From the IMG/VR virus record IMGVR_UViG_3300034146_000019, positions 1 through 42,560 of that record: a DNA stretch of 42,560 bases; one strand, written 5' to 3'. How positions within the stretch are numbered: the first letter of the stretch is position 1; each line of letters starts with the position of its first letter. This DNA is from a virus. Position numbers and translations under genes: made by a program. Shown one piece after another: positions 6,271 through 14,409 of this stretch. The notes beneath the pieces are model-generated. The model saw only the letters and a program-made list of their open reading frames with translations, had not been told where the DNA came from and ran no database searches.

Positions 6271-8352
6271 ATGCAAGCGCTCCTCCGCCCCGCGCTCGAT
6301 GTCCGCGCCCCGCAATTGTACATGCACAATCCCGAAAGGGGCAAGCCCGCCGTCGAGATGCCGGGGGAAGATGTTCGCGGTGAACAGTCGCAGGAGGAGT
6401 TCTTCGGGGTCGCCCATCTAGCGGGTGCGCCTGGGTTGCCGGCGACGAAGAGCGGGGTGATCCGGCGGGCCGAGCGCGACGGATGGAGGTGGCGCACCAG
6501 GCGTGGGCAAGGGGGTGGTCGCGAGTACCATATCTCCAGCCTGCCAGCGGAAACGCGCGCCCACCTGATCCTCAAGGCGCGGCGCGCCTCCTCCTCCGAG
6601 ACACCCGCGGCCGCGGCCTCTCCTGCACGTGGGGCTCGTGCGGCCAGCTCGGAACTTTGGGCTCAATGGGAGGCGAAGCCCCCTGCGTTCAAAGAGGAGG
6701 CGGAACGTCGGCTCAACGTCCTGGTCACCGTGGACGAGCTGGTGCGGGGTGGCGCTACGAAATCCGAGGCATACGCGGTGGTGGCGATGCAGGCGGGCGA
6801 GAGCGTCTCGACCGTCCGCCGGTGGATCCGGTCAGTGGCCGGCGCCCACCAGGGGGACTGGCTCCCGCTCCTGGCGCCACGCTGGACCGGCCGGACCGCC
6901 TTCGCCGAGTACGACGAGCGGGTCTACCAGTGGTTCCGCGACCTGTACCTGAGCCAGTCGCAGCCCCCGGCCACCAGGTGCTATGAGCGCGTCCAAGAGA
7001 TCGCGCGGAAGGAGGGGCTCACGGTGCCGAGCGTGAAGACGCTGATGCGCGAGCTGGAGCGCCGGGAGGACCCGGTGGTGATCGCGCTGGAGCGGTTCGG
7101 CGAGCGTCACGCCGCGGAGATGTACCCGTACCTGCAGCGCGATCGCAGCGGCTTCCGCGCGATGGAGGCGCTCAACGTCGACGGGCACAAGCTGGACCTC
7201 GATGTGGTCTGGCCTGACGGGGAGCGGGTGCGTGCGGTGCTGATCGCGTTCCAGGACCTCTACAGCGGGATGATCGTGGGGTGGCGGCTGGCGAAGGCAG
7301 AGACGGCATTCGGGATGGGACTGGCCTTCCTGGAGGTGTGCGACCGCTACGGCGTCTGCGAGCACCTGTGGGTGGACAACACGCTCGCGATGGCCAGCAA
7401 GAAGATGACGGCCGGCGCCACGGGCCGTAAGCGATTCCGGGATCGCGAGGGCGACCCGGTCGGCGTGATGCCGAAGCTCGGCGTGAAGGTGCACTTCACG
7501 ATGGTGGCGCACGGCCAATCAAAGCCGATCGAGCGGGCCTTCGGCGATCTCGCCACCAACCGAATCGCGAAGCACCCCGCCTTCGAAGGCGCGTACCTCG
7601 GCCGCAACACCGTCAGCAAGCCTGAGAACTACGGCACGAAGACGGTGCCGGTGGCCGAGGTGGAGCGGATCACCGAGCAGGAAGTCCTCCGGCACAACCA
7701 GCAGCTGCGGCGCCGCACGGAAGTCTGCGCCGGCGAGCGGAGCTTCCAAGCCGCGTTCGAGGCGAGCTATGGGCAGCACGCCGCCGCGATCCGGCGCCTC
7801 ACCCCGGCGCAGCGCCGGCTCCTGTTCCTGATGTCCGACCGGGTCACCGTGGACCGCCGCGACGCGTGCGTGAAGCTCTTCGGAAACCGCTACTGGAGTG
7901 AGGACCTGCTGCGGTTCCGCGGCAGTGAGGTGGTGGTCCGGTACCACCCGGTGGAGCGGACGCTACACGACGCGGTCTACGTGTACGGCCTCGGAGGCGA
8001 CTTCATCGCCGAGGTGCCCTGCTACCACGCGGCGGGCTTCGCCGACGCCGAGGCGGCGCAGCGCCACAACCGCGCGCGCAGCCAGCACACGAGGCAGAAG
8101 AAGAAGCTCGCGCAGGCGAGCCGCCACCTGGAGGCGGCGCAGGTTGCCGCGCTGGTGCCGCAACTGGCGCCGCCACCGATGCCGCAGCTGGCCGGCGACG
8201 TGGTGCGCGTGGACTTCGCGCAGCCCAGCACCCTCGACAGGATCGCCACCATCCTGCCGGCGGATCCCAGCCCGGAAGAGGCGCAGGCTCGCGTCAACGC
8301 CGGTCTCGCGAGAGTCTCGGACGAACTCGGCCGCGCGTTACGCGCCGGCTGA
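6271..8352 (+). CDS. A: MuA-type transposase (DDE integrase)
   Basis: A 693-residue transposase that cuts and joins the phage ends. An N-terminal Mu winged-helix domain (about residues 45-100: FFGVAHLAGAPGLPATKSGVIRRAERDGW) is followed by further DNA-binding helices, then an RNase H-like core. The catalytic triad is readable as D304 (LNVDGHKLD), D369 (WVDNTLA) and E421 (SKPIERAFGDL), with spacings near those of MuA (269, 336, 392). The C-terminal beta-barrel and MuB-contact region follow to the end. The domain set is complete. It should bind the CACTTGATTTG-type sites at both prophage ends. Confidence 0.96.
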   Translation: MQALLRPALDVRAPQLYMHNPERGKPAVEMPGEDVRGEQSQEEFFGVAHLAGAPGLPATKSGVIRRAERDGWRWRTRRGQGGGREYHISSLPAETRAHLILKARRASSSETPAAAASPARGARAASSELWAQWEAKPPAFKEEAERRLNVLVTVDELVRGGATKSEAYAVVAMQAGESVSTVRRWIRSVAGAHQGDWLPLLAPRWTGRTAFAEYDERVYQWFRDLYLSQSQPPATRCYERVQEIARKEGLTVPSVKTLMRELERREDPVVIALERFGERHAAEMYPYLQRDRSGFRAMEALNVDGHKLDLDVVWPDGERVRAVLIAFQDLYSGMIVGWRLAKAETAFGMGLAFLEVCDRYGVCEHLWVDNTLAMASKKMTAGATGRKRFRDREGDPVGVMPKLGVKVHFTMVAHGQSKPIERAFGDLATNRIAKHPAFEGAYLGRNTVSKPENYGTKTVPVAEVERITEQEVLRHNQQLRRRTEVCAGERSFQAAFEASYGQHAAAIRRLTPAQRRLLFLMSDRVTVDRRDACVKLFGNRYWSEDLLRFRGSEVVVRYHPVERTLHDAVYVYGLGGDFIAEVPCYHAAGFADAEAAQRHNRARSQHTRQKKKLAQASRHLEAAQVAALVPQLAPPPMPQLAGDVVRVDFAQPSTLDRIATILPADPSPEEAQARVNAGLARVSDELGRALRAG

Positions 8353-8441
8353 AAAAGGAGGACGGCCGGAGCGTGAGGGAGCTCCGGCCGCCACGGCGCC
8401 GCTGCAACGGCACCGACACCCCCCACACCAGGCAGGTGAGC

Positions 8442-9458
8442 ATGAATGGTAGCATGGCAGAAGTCGCGGTGACAACCCTGATCGAGGCGCCCCACGCCAA
8501 CGGGAGCACCAATCGCGTCGCTGGCCTGGTGGACGACGCGGCCGGAGTCTCCGTGCCGGAACGCGTGAAGGAAGAGATGAAGCACGGCAGAATCACTCAG
8601 GCGGCGGTCGCAGGGGAGGTCGGGGTCTCCACCTCCACGCTGTCCATGTACCTGAACGACAAGTACCACGGAGACGTCCAGGAGATCGAGGCGAAGGTTC
8701 TCCGCTGGCTCGCCGCCCGGGGCGAGCGCGTCCAGGTGCGGGCCGTCGTGCCGGAGCCGCCGCGGTTCTTCGCGAGCACCACCGCCACCGAGATCACCAA
8801 CGCTCTCCGCTACGCCCAGGGACTCGAAGACATGATCGCCGTCGCCGGCGTCCCGGGGATCGGGAAGTCCACCACCTGCGACGAGTACCGGCGCGGGCAG
8901 CCGAACGTGTGGGTCGCAGAGGCCGCGGCTCACACCACCGGTCTCGTCCCCATCCTCAAGCTGATCTGCGACGCTGTGGGGGTGCCCCCGCTCCGCGGCG
9001 CGGTCGGAGCCAGTGGGCTTGCCCGCGAGATCGCGGCGCGCGTCGCGAAGAAGCGCGGGCTGCTGATCATCGACGAGGCCCACCACATCGACCTCAAGGC
9101 ACTCGACGCGATCCGGGCGCTCCACGACTCGACCGGCGTCGCAATCGCGCTCGTTGGCGGCCCGCCGCTGCTCGCCAAGCTGGAGAGCATGCCGCAGCTG
9201 TGGAGCCGGATCGGCATCCGCCTGGTGCGGACGCGGGTGCAGCCCGGCGACGTGGACGCGCAGCTCGATGCGTGGGGGATCGCCCGCGCCGACGAGCGGA
9301 AGTACCTCACGAGCCTTGCGCAGGGACCGGGCGCTCTGCGCCGCGTGAACAAGACGCTTCGCCTCGCGGGGATGCTGGCCCGCGACTCCGCAGGGGTGAC
9401 CCTCCGGCACATCCAGGACGCCGCGTCGTCCCTCTCGGCGCACGCATCCGACGCATAA
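8442..9458 (+). CDS. B: MuB-type AAA+ target-DNA activator
   Basis: A 338-residue ATPase that captures target DNA, stimulates MuA and gives target immunity. An N-terminal HTH (about 45-95: GRITQAAVAGEVGVSTSTLSMYLN) precedes an AAA+ module with Walker A GVPGIGKST (136-144) and Walker B LLIIDEAHH (207-215). The C-terminal helical part follows. The start at 8442 has an AGGTGAGC ribosome site; ATG 8454 is an alternative. It lies 89 bases after the transposase gene, as in Mu. Confidence 0.95.
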   Translation: MNGSMAEVAVTTLIEAPHANGSTNRVAGLVDDAAGVSVPERVKEEMKHGRITQAAVAGEVGVSTSTLSMYLNDKYHGDVQEIEAKVLRWLAARGERVQVRAVVPEPPRFFASTTATEITNALRYAQGLEDMIAVAGVPGIGKSTTCDEYRRGQPNVWVAEAAAHTTGLVPILKLICDAVGVPPLRGAVGASGLAREIAARVAKKRGLLIIDEAHHIDLKALDAIRALHDSTGVAIALVGGPPLLAKLESMPQLWSRIGIRLVRTRVQPGDVDAQLDAWGIARADERKYLTSLAQGPGALRRVNKTLRLAGMLARDSAGVTLRHIQDAASSLSAHASDA

Positions 9459-9472
9459 GGGGAGGTGGGGGA

Positions 9473-9829
9473 ATGGCAGTTATCGAGGTGAGCGTGCGCG
9501 AGGGCACGCCCGCGGCGAAGAAGATGGCTGATGCGCTGGGAGCGATGGGCGCGGATGTGACCGTGCGCGACGGGGTTCTCAGGGCGACTGCGCGCACCGC
9601 CCCGTGCGTCGTCTGCGCGGCGATGATCGACGCGACGCGACTGCAGCACCGGGACGCACTCGGCGGGGAGGCGTGCCCCACGTGCACCCAGCAATGCGAC
9701 CAGGTCGTCTCCACGTTCAAGCAGGCCGCGCTTCGCGCCAGCCACGAGCTGAAGGGGCAGTTGCCGGGGATCATCCGAGATCTGCGCGCCGGAAGGGACA
9801 TGCCCACCTTTTACCGGGGCTTCGAGTGA
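9473..9829 (+). CDS. Unknown early protein with two CxxC pairs
   Basis: A 118-residue protein of no family I recognise. After an N-terminal alpha/beta stretch it has CVVC (near residue 44) and CPTC (near residue 66), spaced as in a small zinc-binding site, and then a basic helical C-terminus (LRASHELKGQLPGIIRDLRAG). The start has a GGAGGTGGGGGA ribosome site. It overlaps the next gene at TGATG. In Mu this slot holds small early genes (kil, gam and others), but I see no similarity to Gam. Confidence 0.7.
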   Translation: MAVIEVSVREGTPAAKKMADALGAMGADVTVRDGVLRATARTAPCVVCAAMIDATRLQHRDALGGEACPTCTQQCDQVVSTFKQAALRASHELKGQLPGIIRDLRAGRDMPTFYRGFE

Positions 9830-10071
9830 TGCGGGCCGCGGCGGACACGGCCCCGCAGGGCGCGTTTGTGCCGAGCCGGGGGTGCACGGGCTGCCCGAAT
9901 CGCGACGTGTGCAGCAGCCCCCGCCAGCGCGTACATGACCCTCTCCACGAGGCGGGGCGCCACTACCTGTGCGAGTTCTTCCGCCCCGTGGATCGGCGGC
10001 GGCGATCGCTCAGCGACCTGGCCTGGCCGTGGCGGCTGACCATCGGGCGCCGCCTGCGGGGGGAGTCGTGA
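9829..10071 (+). CDS. Unknown small protein with Cys cluster
   Basis: An 80-residue protein with CTGCPNRDVC near residues 18-27 and a later YLCEFF, giving a C-x2-C-x4-C...C pattern that could bind zinc or an iron-sulfur cluster. The rest is basic, with a run of arginines (PVDRRRRSLSDLAW). It overlaps both neighbours by a few bases, so it is translated as part of the early operon. No known family recognised. Confidence 0.6.
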   Translation: MRAAADTAPQGAFVPSRGCTGCPNRDVCSSPRQRVHDPLHEAGRHYLCEFFRPVDRRRRSLSDLAWPWRLTIGRRLRGES

Positions 10072-10331
10072 TCGCGCTGATCCTGGCGCTGGCGCCGCGC
10101 GTCACGCCGGGCGCCGAGCTGGGCGTGCTGTACCCGGCGGGAGAGGGGCCGGGGTTCCGGGACGTCGTCCTAACGTCCATCGCGCAGCTGGCGAATCCGC
10201 GCTCCGCCGGGCGAGCCGTGGGAATGCTCGCGACAGACACCGGCGAGCTCACTGTGCAGTACATCACCACGCGCGGTGACTCAGGGAACCTGCTCGCCTC
10301 GATCGCCTCCCAGGACGTGGTGCTGAGCTGA
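10068..10331 (+). CDS. Unknown small early protein
   Basis: An 87-residue protein with a GTG start overlapping the previous stop (GTGA). The N-terminus is hydrophobic (MIALILALAPRV), which may be a short membrane or signal segment. The middle (YPAGEGPGFRDVVLTSIAQ, GMLATDTGELTVQYITT) has no motif I recognise. It is supported by operon packing and by the next GTG directly after its stop. Confidence 0.5.
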   Translation: MIALILALAPRVTPGAELGVLYPAGEGPGFRDVVLTSIAQLANPRSAGRAVGMLATDTGELTVQYITTRGDSGNLLASIASQDVVLS

Positions 10332-10610
10332 GTGTCCGGCCGCATCCCGGAGCCGTTCCGCGCCGCGTTCAAGCGGCTGGCGAAGGAACACGGAGATCTC
10401 GCGCTTGTCGACGCGGCCGCGCAGCTCCTGGTGGGCTACGCGACGAAAGGCGCCCGGGCCACCCTGGCGAACCGAAAGGGGGACAAGGAAGAGCAGTGCC
10501 CGCGCTGCCGCGAGCGGGACGCGCACATCAAGCACATTGAGGAGACAACGCGCCGCATCACCCGTGCAAATCCGCAGGGCGGCGCATCCACCAGCAGCGA
10601 CGAGGACTGA
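10332..10610 (+). CDS. Unknown small early protein with CPRC motif
   Basis: A 92-residue, mostly helical protein starting with GTG immediately after the previous stop. The N-terminal part (PEPFRAAFKRLAKEHGDLALVDAAAQLLVGYA) looks like a helical bundle, and CPRCRERDAHIKHIEE places a single CxxC pair before a likely coiled coil. No known family recognised. Confidence 0.55.
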   Translation: MSGRIPEPFRAAFKRLAKEHGDLALVDAAAQLLVGYATKGARATLANRKGDKEEQCPRCRERDAHIKHIEETTRRITRANPQGGASTSSDED

Positions 10611-10612
10611 CG

Positions 10613-11233
10613 ATGATACCCAGCGCGTTCCCCTGCCCCGTGTACGATTGCGGGAAGGAAATGGTCTTCCACACGACCGACCACATCAGTGGCGAGGAGA
10701 TCGAAGATGAGCCGGTTGAGGACTACAGGTGCACCAACGGGCACCGGCTCTGGATATCACCGACAACGGCGAGGACGACTGACATGGAGCCGTTCCCCTA
10801 CACCTTCTGCCCAGCGGACGATTGCGGGTGCGAGCCCCAGCTTCTCGGCGCCGACGTCCTCCTGATCAACGGCGAGCAGGCCGGGAAGCCGGTCCTGCAC
10901 CACCGATGCGCGGACGAGCACGAGTTCTGGATCCACGAGCAGGCCGATCAGCGCTGGGCCCTGGTCCGCGCCACCACCAGCCCCGAGCAGCTCGCACGCC
11001 TCGGAGGGGAGGAGGAACTGCCCGGCGATCGCGCGCCGGCGCAGGGGCTCAAGTGCCCCGTCGAATGCTGCCCGGAGTTCACCTACCTCGAAGGCGTAAC
11101 CGAGATCGAGGGGGATGAAGGCGAGCTGCACGACATCCTCCCGGCGCTGAAGTACAAGTGTGCCCGAGGGCACTTGGTCTACATCCACACTCCGGAGCTC
11201 GGCACCCCGCCCCAGGAGGAGATGACGTCATGA
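10613..11233 (+). CDS. Protein of three tandem zinc-ribbon-like repeats
   Basis: A 206-residue protein in which one module occurs three times, at about residues 7-50, 66-107 and 148-191. Each opens with Cys-Pro-x3-Cys (CPVYDC, CPADDC, CPVECC) and closes with Cys-x3-His plus an aromatic/hydrophobic tail (YRCTNGHRLWI, HRCADEHEFWI, YKCARGHLVYI). The spacing suggests three metal-binding ribbons. I do not recognise the family. Zinc-ribbon arrays usually bind nucleic acid or protein partners. It overlaps the next gene at ATGA. Confidence 0.7.
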   Translation: MIPSAFPCPVYDCGKEMVFHTTDHISGEEIEDEPVEDYRCTNGHRLWISPTTARTTDMEPFPYTFCPADDCGCEPQLLGADVLLINGEQAGKPVLHHRCADEHEFWIHEQADQRWALVRATTSPEQLARLGGEEELPGDRAPAQGLKCPVECCPEFTYLEGVTEIEGDEGELHDILPALKYKCARGHLVYIHTPELGTPPQEEMTS

Positions 11234-11391
11234 AGCAGCCGCACATCATCCTCGCAGTCGCATTCGTCCTCGTAGCCGCGGCGGGTTGCGACGGCCACCA
11301 GGTGGCGGTGGCGATCCCCGCAGTCGATAAGGCGGTCGTGCGCGAGCCGGAGCGCTGTCCACGATTCAAGTACTGCCCGAGCGCGTACTAA
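11230..11391 (+). CDS. Small predicted lipoprotein
   Basis: A 53-residue protein starting MKQPHIILAVAFVLVAAAGC: a short positive N-terminus, a hydrophobic stretch and a cysteine at residue 20, which fits a lipoprotein signal. The remaining 33 residues contain two more cysteines (RCPRFKYC). Its start overlaps the preceding stop. Role unknown; phage lipoproteins of this size can act in exclusion or as outer spanin subunits, but it is far from the lysis genes. Confidence 0.5.
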   Translation: MKQPHIILAVAFVLVAAAGCDGHQVAVAIPAVDKAVVREPERCPRFKYCPSAY

Positions 11392-11411
11392 ACCCATCCG
11401 CCTGACGAGCA

Positions 11412-11428
11412 GCCCGGTGGCACCGGGC
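11412..11428 (+). other. Short GC hairpin after lipoprotein gene
   Basis: GCCCGGT (11412-11418), loop GGC, then ACCGGGC (11422-11428). There is no T-tract. It may weakly terminate the upstream operon or protect its 3' end. The rest of the gap to 11522 shows no gene. Confidence 0.35.
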
Positions 11429-11522
11429 CGAAACGGGGGACCTCCGCAGGATGGTGCTGCGGGAATCCTCCCGTCGCGGAAAGCCGGAATCGTTTATCAC
11501 AACCTGAATGGGGAAGGGATTT

Positions 11523-11759
11523 ATGGAGATCGAGCAGTCACTAATGGAAATCGCGAGGGAGTTGGAGGAGCTGGTGGACGGCGATTCCATGCAGGGGACC
11601 TTCTTCCTGGCCAAAACGTTCCTCCACGCCGATACCGCAGATCTGGCCGCGGGCGCCCGGATCGGCTGGATCGAGTACGACAACGGCTATGTGCTCGACG
11701 TGGTGCTGAGGCAGGTGCCCTCCCTTGGCGAGCAGGACGACAAGGCTTCTGGGCAGTAG
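11523..11759 (+). CDS. Unknown small acidic protein
   Basis: A 78-residue acidic protein beginning MEIEQSLMEIARELEELV, probably an N-terminal helix followed by a small beta region (IGWIEYDNGYVLDVVLRQV). The ATG at 11523 is chosen over the one at 11508 because GGAAGGG lies at the right distance. The IGWIEY...VL segment resembles LGYIQY...FLITLL in the next gene, so the two may be distant paralogues. Function unknown. Confidence 0.55.
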   Translation: MEIEQSLMEIARELEELVDGDSMQGTFFLAKTFLHADTADLAAGARIGWIEYDNGYVLDVVLRQVPSLGEQDDKASGQ

Positions 11760-11762
11760 CCG

Positions 11763-12131
11763 ATGATGATCTTCATAAGCAGGGTAATCATGCGCCTGAA
11801 AGAGTTGGAAACGGCGGTGGAGTCGCTGACCGACGGAGAGTTCATCCCGGTCGTCGACGAGGCTCCGACTGAAATCGGCGTCGATCTCGGCTACATCCAG
11901 TACCCCGACGCGCAGCGATTCTTGATCACGCTCCTCGATTCGGCCGAGATGCGCGCGAGACCGGTACGCTGCCGCTGCCGATGGGGCACCGCCGTCGCGG
12001 GCACCGACTGGCGCGTCCATGCACGGTGGCCCGCGCAGGTAGACGGTACCTGCCCGGTTCACGCGCGCCGGGCGGCCGAGCGCGAGGCGTTCGGATGGCC
12101 GCGCGCCGCCCTCCGCAAGTACTTCCGATAA
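11763..12131 (+). CDS. Unknown protein with C-terminal Cys/His region
   Basis: A 122-residue protein. The first half (MRLKELETAVESLTDGEF, LGYIQYPDAQRFLITLL) resembles the preceding gene product. The second half is Arg/Trp-rich with RCRCRW and CPVH, which could be a small metal-binding module fused on. The ATG at 11790 has the better ribosome site (AGGG, 6 bases upstream), so the true protein may lack the first nine residues. Function unknown. Confidence 0.5.
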   Translation: MMIFISRVIMRLKELETAVESLTDGEFIPVVDEAPTEIGVDLGYIQYPDAQRFLITLLDSAEMRARPVRCRCRWGTAVAGTDWRVHARWPAQVDGTCPVHARRAAEREAFGWPRAALRKYFR

Positions 12132-12147
12132 CGCAACCGGCGCCGCC

Positions 12148-12555
12148 ATGGACACGCAACTCGGCTTCACGCTGGACGCGCCGCTGCCGGCGCCGCTCTC
12201 TCTCGCTGAGCTCAGCGACGAGGAGCGGGCGGTTGCGCGCGCGCTCCGGCCCGGCCGGGAGAACGCGCGGAAGATCTCGGACATCGCCGCGGCTGCCGGG
12301 CTGGGCAGCCGCAAGGCGCAGGCGATTGTGCAGCGCCTCCTGCTCGATCACGGCTGGCCGATCGGCACCTCAATGCACGAGCCGTTCGGCAACTATCTGA
12401 TCGACAGCCCGACCGAGCTGCAGGCGACCACGGAGCTGCTCCGCGCCCGCGGCATCAGCAACCTGGTGCGCGCCGCGAGGCTCGCGCGCATCCCGATCGG
12501 CCGCTTCCTGGCGGCCGTGCAGCAGGACGTCCTTCGTGAAGAGGTGCCTTCATGA
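12148..12555 (+). CDS. Winged-helix-type early protein
   Basis: A 135-residue protein with a probable winged helix at about residues 25-80: LRPGRENARKISDIAAAAGL followed by RKAQAIVQRLLLDHGWPIG, which reads as helix-turn-helix plus wing. A second helical part contains LLRARGISNLVRAARLARI. Such proteins occur just before gp16 in several Mu-like phages. DNA binding is likely; the target is unknown. It overlaps the gp16 gene by 4 bases. Confidence 0.65.
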   Translation: MDTQLGFTLDAPLPAPLSLAELSDEERAVARALRPGRENARKISDIAAAAGLGSRKAQAIVQRLLLDHGWPIGTSMHEPFGNYLIDSPTELQATTELLRARGISNLVRAARLARIPIGRFLAAVQQDVLREEVPS

Positions 12556-13043
12556 CGCAGCCCCACAATCAGAAGACCCCGTCGGCGCCGGCGCCGCGCG
12601 ACCGCCGCACCGCCGAGCTGGGGGCCATCCATGCCTGCAAGCGCGCGCTCAGGTGGGACGACGAGACCTACCGTAGCGCGCTGCACGAGCTCACGGAGAA
12701 GACCAGCGCGGCCGATCTGGACGCCGAGGAGCGCGCCCTCGTCCTGAATAAGATGCGCGAGCTCGGCGCCCCACGCACCGGCCGCTCCGCCACCTGGTCC
12801 GCCGGGCGCTCCTCTACGGATTCCCCGCAGGTGCGGAAGGCGCGCGAGCTCTGGATCGCGCTCGGCGCCACCGGCGCGCTACGCGACCCTTCGGATGGCG
12901 CGCTCCACTCCTTCTGCCTCCGCCAGGTGGGGCGATCGCGCCTGGAGTGGTGCGGACCCGAGCAGCTGGTGAAGGTGATCGAGGGCCTCAAGGCGTGGCT
13001 CGCGCGCGTCGAGGCGAACGCCGGCGCGGGCGGGGAGGGATGA
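12552..13043 (+). CDS. gp16: Mu gp16-like protein (DUF1018)
   Basis: A 163-residue member of the Mu gp16/DUF1018 family, recognised from TAELGAIHACKRALRWDDETYRSALHELTEK..SAADLDAEERALVLNKMRELGA and the C-terminal FCLRQVGRSRLEWCGPEQLVKVIEGLK. The family lies directly upstream of mor in Mu-like phages, as here, and is of unknown function, possibly regulatory. Length is normal. Confidence 0.88.
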   Translation: MTQPHNQKTPSAPAPRDRRTAELGAIHACKRALRWDDETYRSALHELTEKTSAADLDAEERALVLNKMRELGAPRTGRSATWSAGRSSTDSPQVRKARELWIALGATGALRDPSDGALHSFCLRQVGRSRLEWCGPEQLVKVIEGLKAWLARVEANAGAGGEG

Positions 13044-13046
13044 AAC

Positions 13047-13604
13047 ATGGCGAAGAAAATGGCCGCTCAGCAGCAGCAGGGTGCCGGCACGACCAAGTTC
13101 GTGCACGCGCAGATCAGCGACGTCATCGGGGAGGAGCTGGCGGTGAAGATCTCGGAGGCGTTCGGGGGCCGCGAGCTCTACATCGCCCACAAGCCACCAG
13201 CCAGGTCGACACTGGTCACGGTGGTCGGGCAGCTCGCGGCTGTGAAGCTTGCGAGGGCGTTCGGTGGAGTGAGCTTCAAGATCCCGTTGGGGCCGGGTCG
13301 ACGTGCCCGCATCGTCCGGCTGCTGAGCGCCGGCAAGAGTAAAAGAGAGGTGGCGCGCGAGCTGGCGTGCACCCAGCGCACCGTGGCACGGGTGCAGGCT
13401 GAGCACGAGATCGAGTTCGGACCGATCGTCCCCTCGGCGCCGTCCGTGGAAGCGCTGCGCGTGAAGAATCGCTGTCCGAGTTGTGGGGCCGAGCCGCCGT
13501 GCGTGCGTCCCGTGCGGCCGAAGTCGCCGCGGGGGGCGCTCGCCCAGGAGGCGGCCGGGCAGGTCAACCTCTTTCTCGCGGGATCACGGGAGCGGAATGG
13601 GTAA
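13047..13604 (+). CDS. mor: Mor/C-family transcription activator
   Basis: A 185-residue activator of Mu middle/late genes. Two AFGG-type beta segments (IGEELAVKISEAFGGRELYIA and VVGQLAAVKLARAFGGVSFKI) form the Mor dimerisation domain, and an HTH follows at about residues 95-120 (IVRLLSAGKSKREVARELAC). Mor proteins are about 130 residues; here an added C-terminal tail carries CPSCGAEPPC, a possible metal site. No second C-like gene of this family is present, so this one may serve both middle and late promoters (inference). Confidence 0.85.
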   Translation: MAKKMAAQQQQGAGTTKFVHAQISDVIGEELAVKISEAFGGRELYIAHKPPARSTLVTVVGQLAAVKLARAFGGVSFKIPLGPGRRARIVRLLSAGKSKREVARELACTQRTVARVQAEHEIEFGPIVPSAPSVEALRVKNRCPSCGAEPPCVRPVRPKSPRGALAQEAAGQVNLFLAGSRERNG

Positions 13605-14409
13605 GGGAACTGGCATTCAGTGGACTGATGCGACGTGGAACCCCACGGTCGGGTGCACCAAGGTCTCCGCGGGCTGCGCACGCTGTTATGCGAAGACGCT
13701 CCACGACATGCGGCACAAGGCGCATCTGCAGGGTAAGAGGATGGCGCCGCAGTACTCAGTCCCCTTTGGACAGGTACAGACGATCCCGGCGCGGCTCGGC
13801 GCGCCCGCCAGGTGGAAGCGCCCGCTCAAGATCTTCGTCGATTCGGTAAGCGACCTGTTCCACGAGCAGGTTCCCTTCAGCTTCATCGCCGAGGTGTTCG
13901 ACGCGATGGCCATGGCGGACTGGCACACCTACCAGGTGCTCACGAAGCGCATCGATCGGGCGCTGCAGTTCTTCCTCTGGTACCAGTCCCGGTCGGTTGT
14001 GGAGGGAGGAGTCCGCGTCGGTGATCGCGCGCCGATCACGTTCGAGGCGGCGTTCAGGCACGTGCACCTCGGCGTCAGCGTCGAGAACCAGGATGCTGCC
14101 GAGCGGCGCGTCCCGCTGCTGCTTGCGGCGCCGTTCGCGGTGCGGTGGCTCTCGTGTGAGCCGCTGCTGGGCCACGTCGATCTCTCGCGCTGGATCCGGT
14201 ACCTGCAGTGGGTGGTGTCGGGGGGTGAGAGCGGCCGCGCCTTCCGCGCGCTCAACCTCGATCATGCGCGCAGCCTGCGCGACCAGTGCATCGCGGCCGG
14301 GGTCCCGTACCTGTTCAAGCAGGTGGGCGGGCACACCCCGAAGGCGGGCGGGCGGCTGCTGGACGGGGTGGAGTGGGATCAGTTCCCGGAGGTGACCAGT
14401 GTCGGGTGA
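13597..14409 (+). CDS. DUF5131 / phage Gp37-Gp68 family protein
   Basis: A 270-residue protein starting GIQWTDATWNPTVGC, the signature of the DUF5131 (phage Gp37/Gp68) family. Cysteines 20, 27 and 30 (C-x6-C-x2-C, ending in CYA) and KIFVDSVSDLFHE resemble radical-SAM-like folds, but no reaction is established to my knowledge. In other genomes the family often pairs with a three-Cys-motif partner protein (TcmP); no such partner is seen here. It overlaps mor by 8 bases and the next gene by 11. Confidence 0.88.
   Translation: MGKGTGIQWTDATWNPTVGCTKVSAGCARCYAKTLHDMRHKAHLQGKRMAPQYSVPFGQVQTIPARLGAPARWKRPLKIFVDSVSDLFHEQVPFSFIAEVFDAMAMADWHTYQVLTKRIDRALQFFLWYQSRSVVEGGVRVGDRAPITFEAAFRHVHLGVSVENQDAAERRVPLLLAAPFAVRWLSCEPLLGHVDLSRWIRYLQWVVSGGESGRAFRALNLDHARSLRDQCIAAGVPYLFKQVGGHTPKAGGRLLDGVEWDQFPEVTSVG

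Noticed and set aside
8022-9443. 473-residue minus-strand frame opposite MuB
   Set aside because: Antisense shadow of a clear AAA+ gene with intact motifs.
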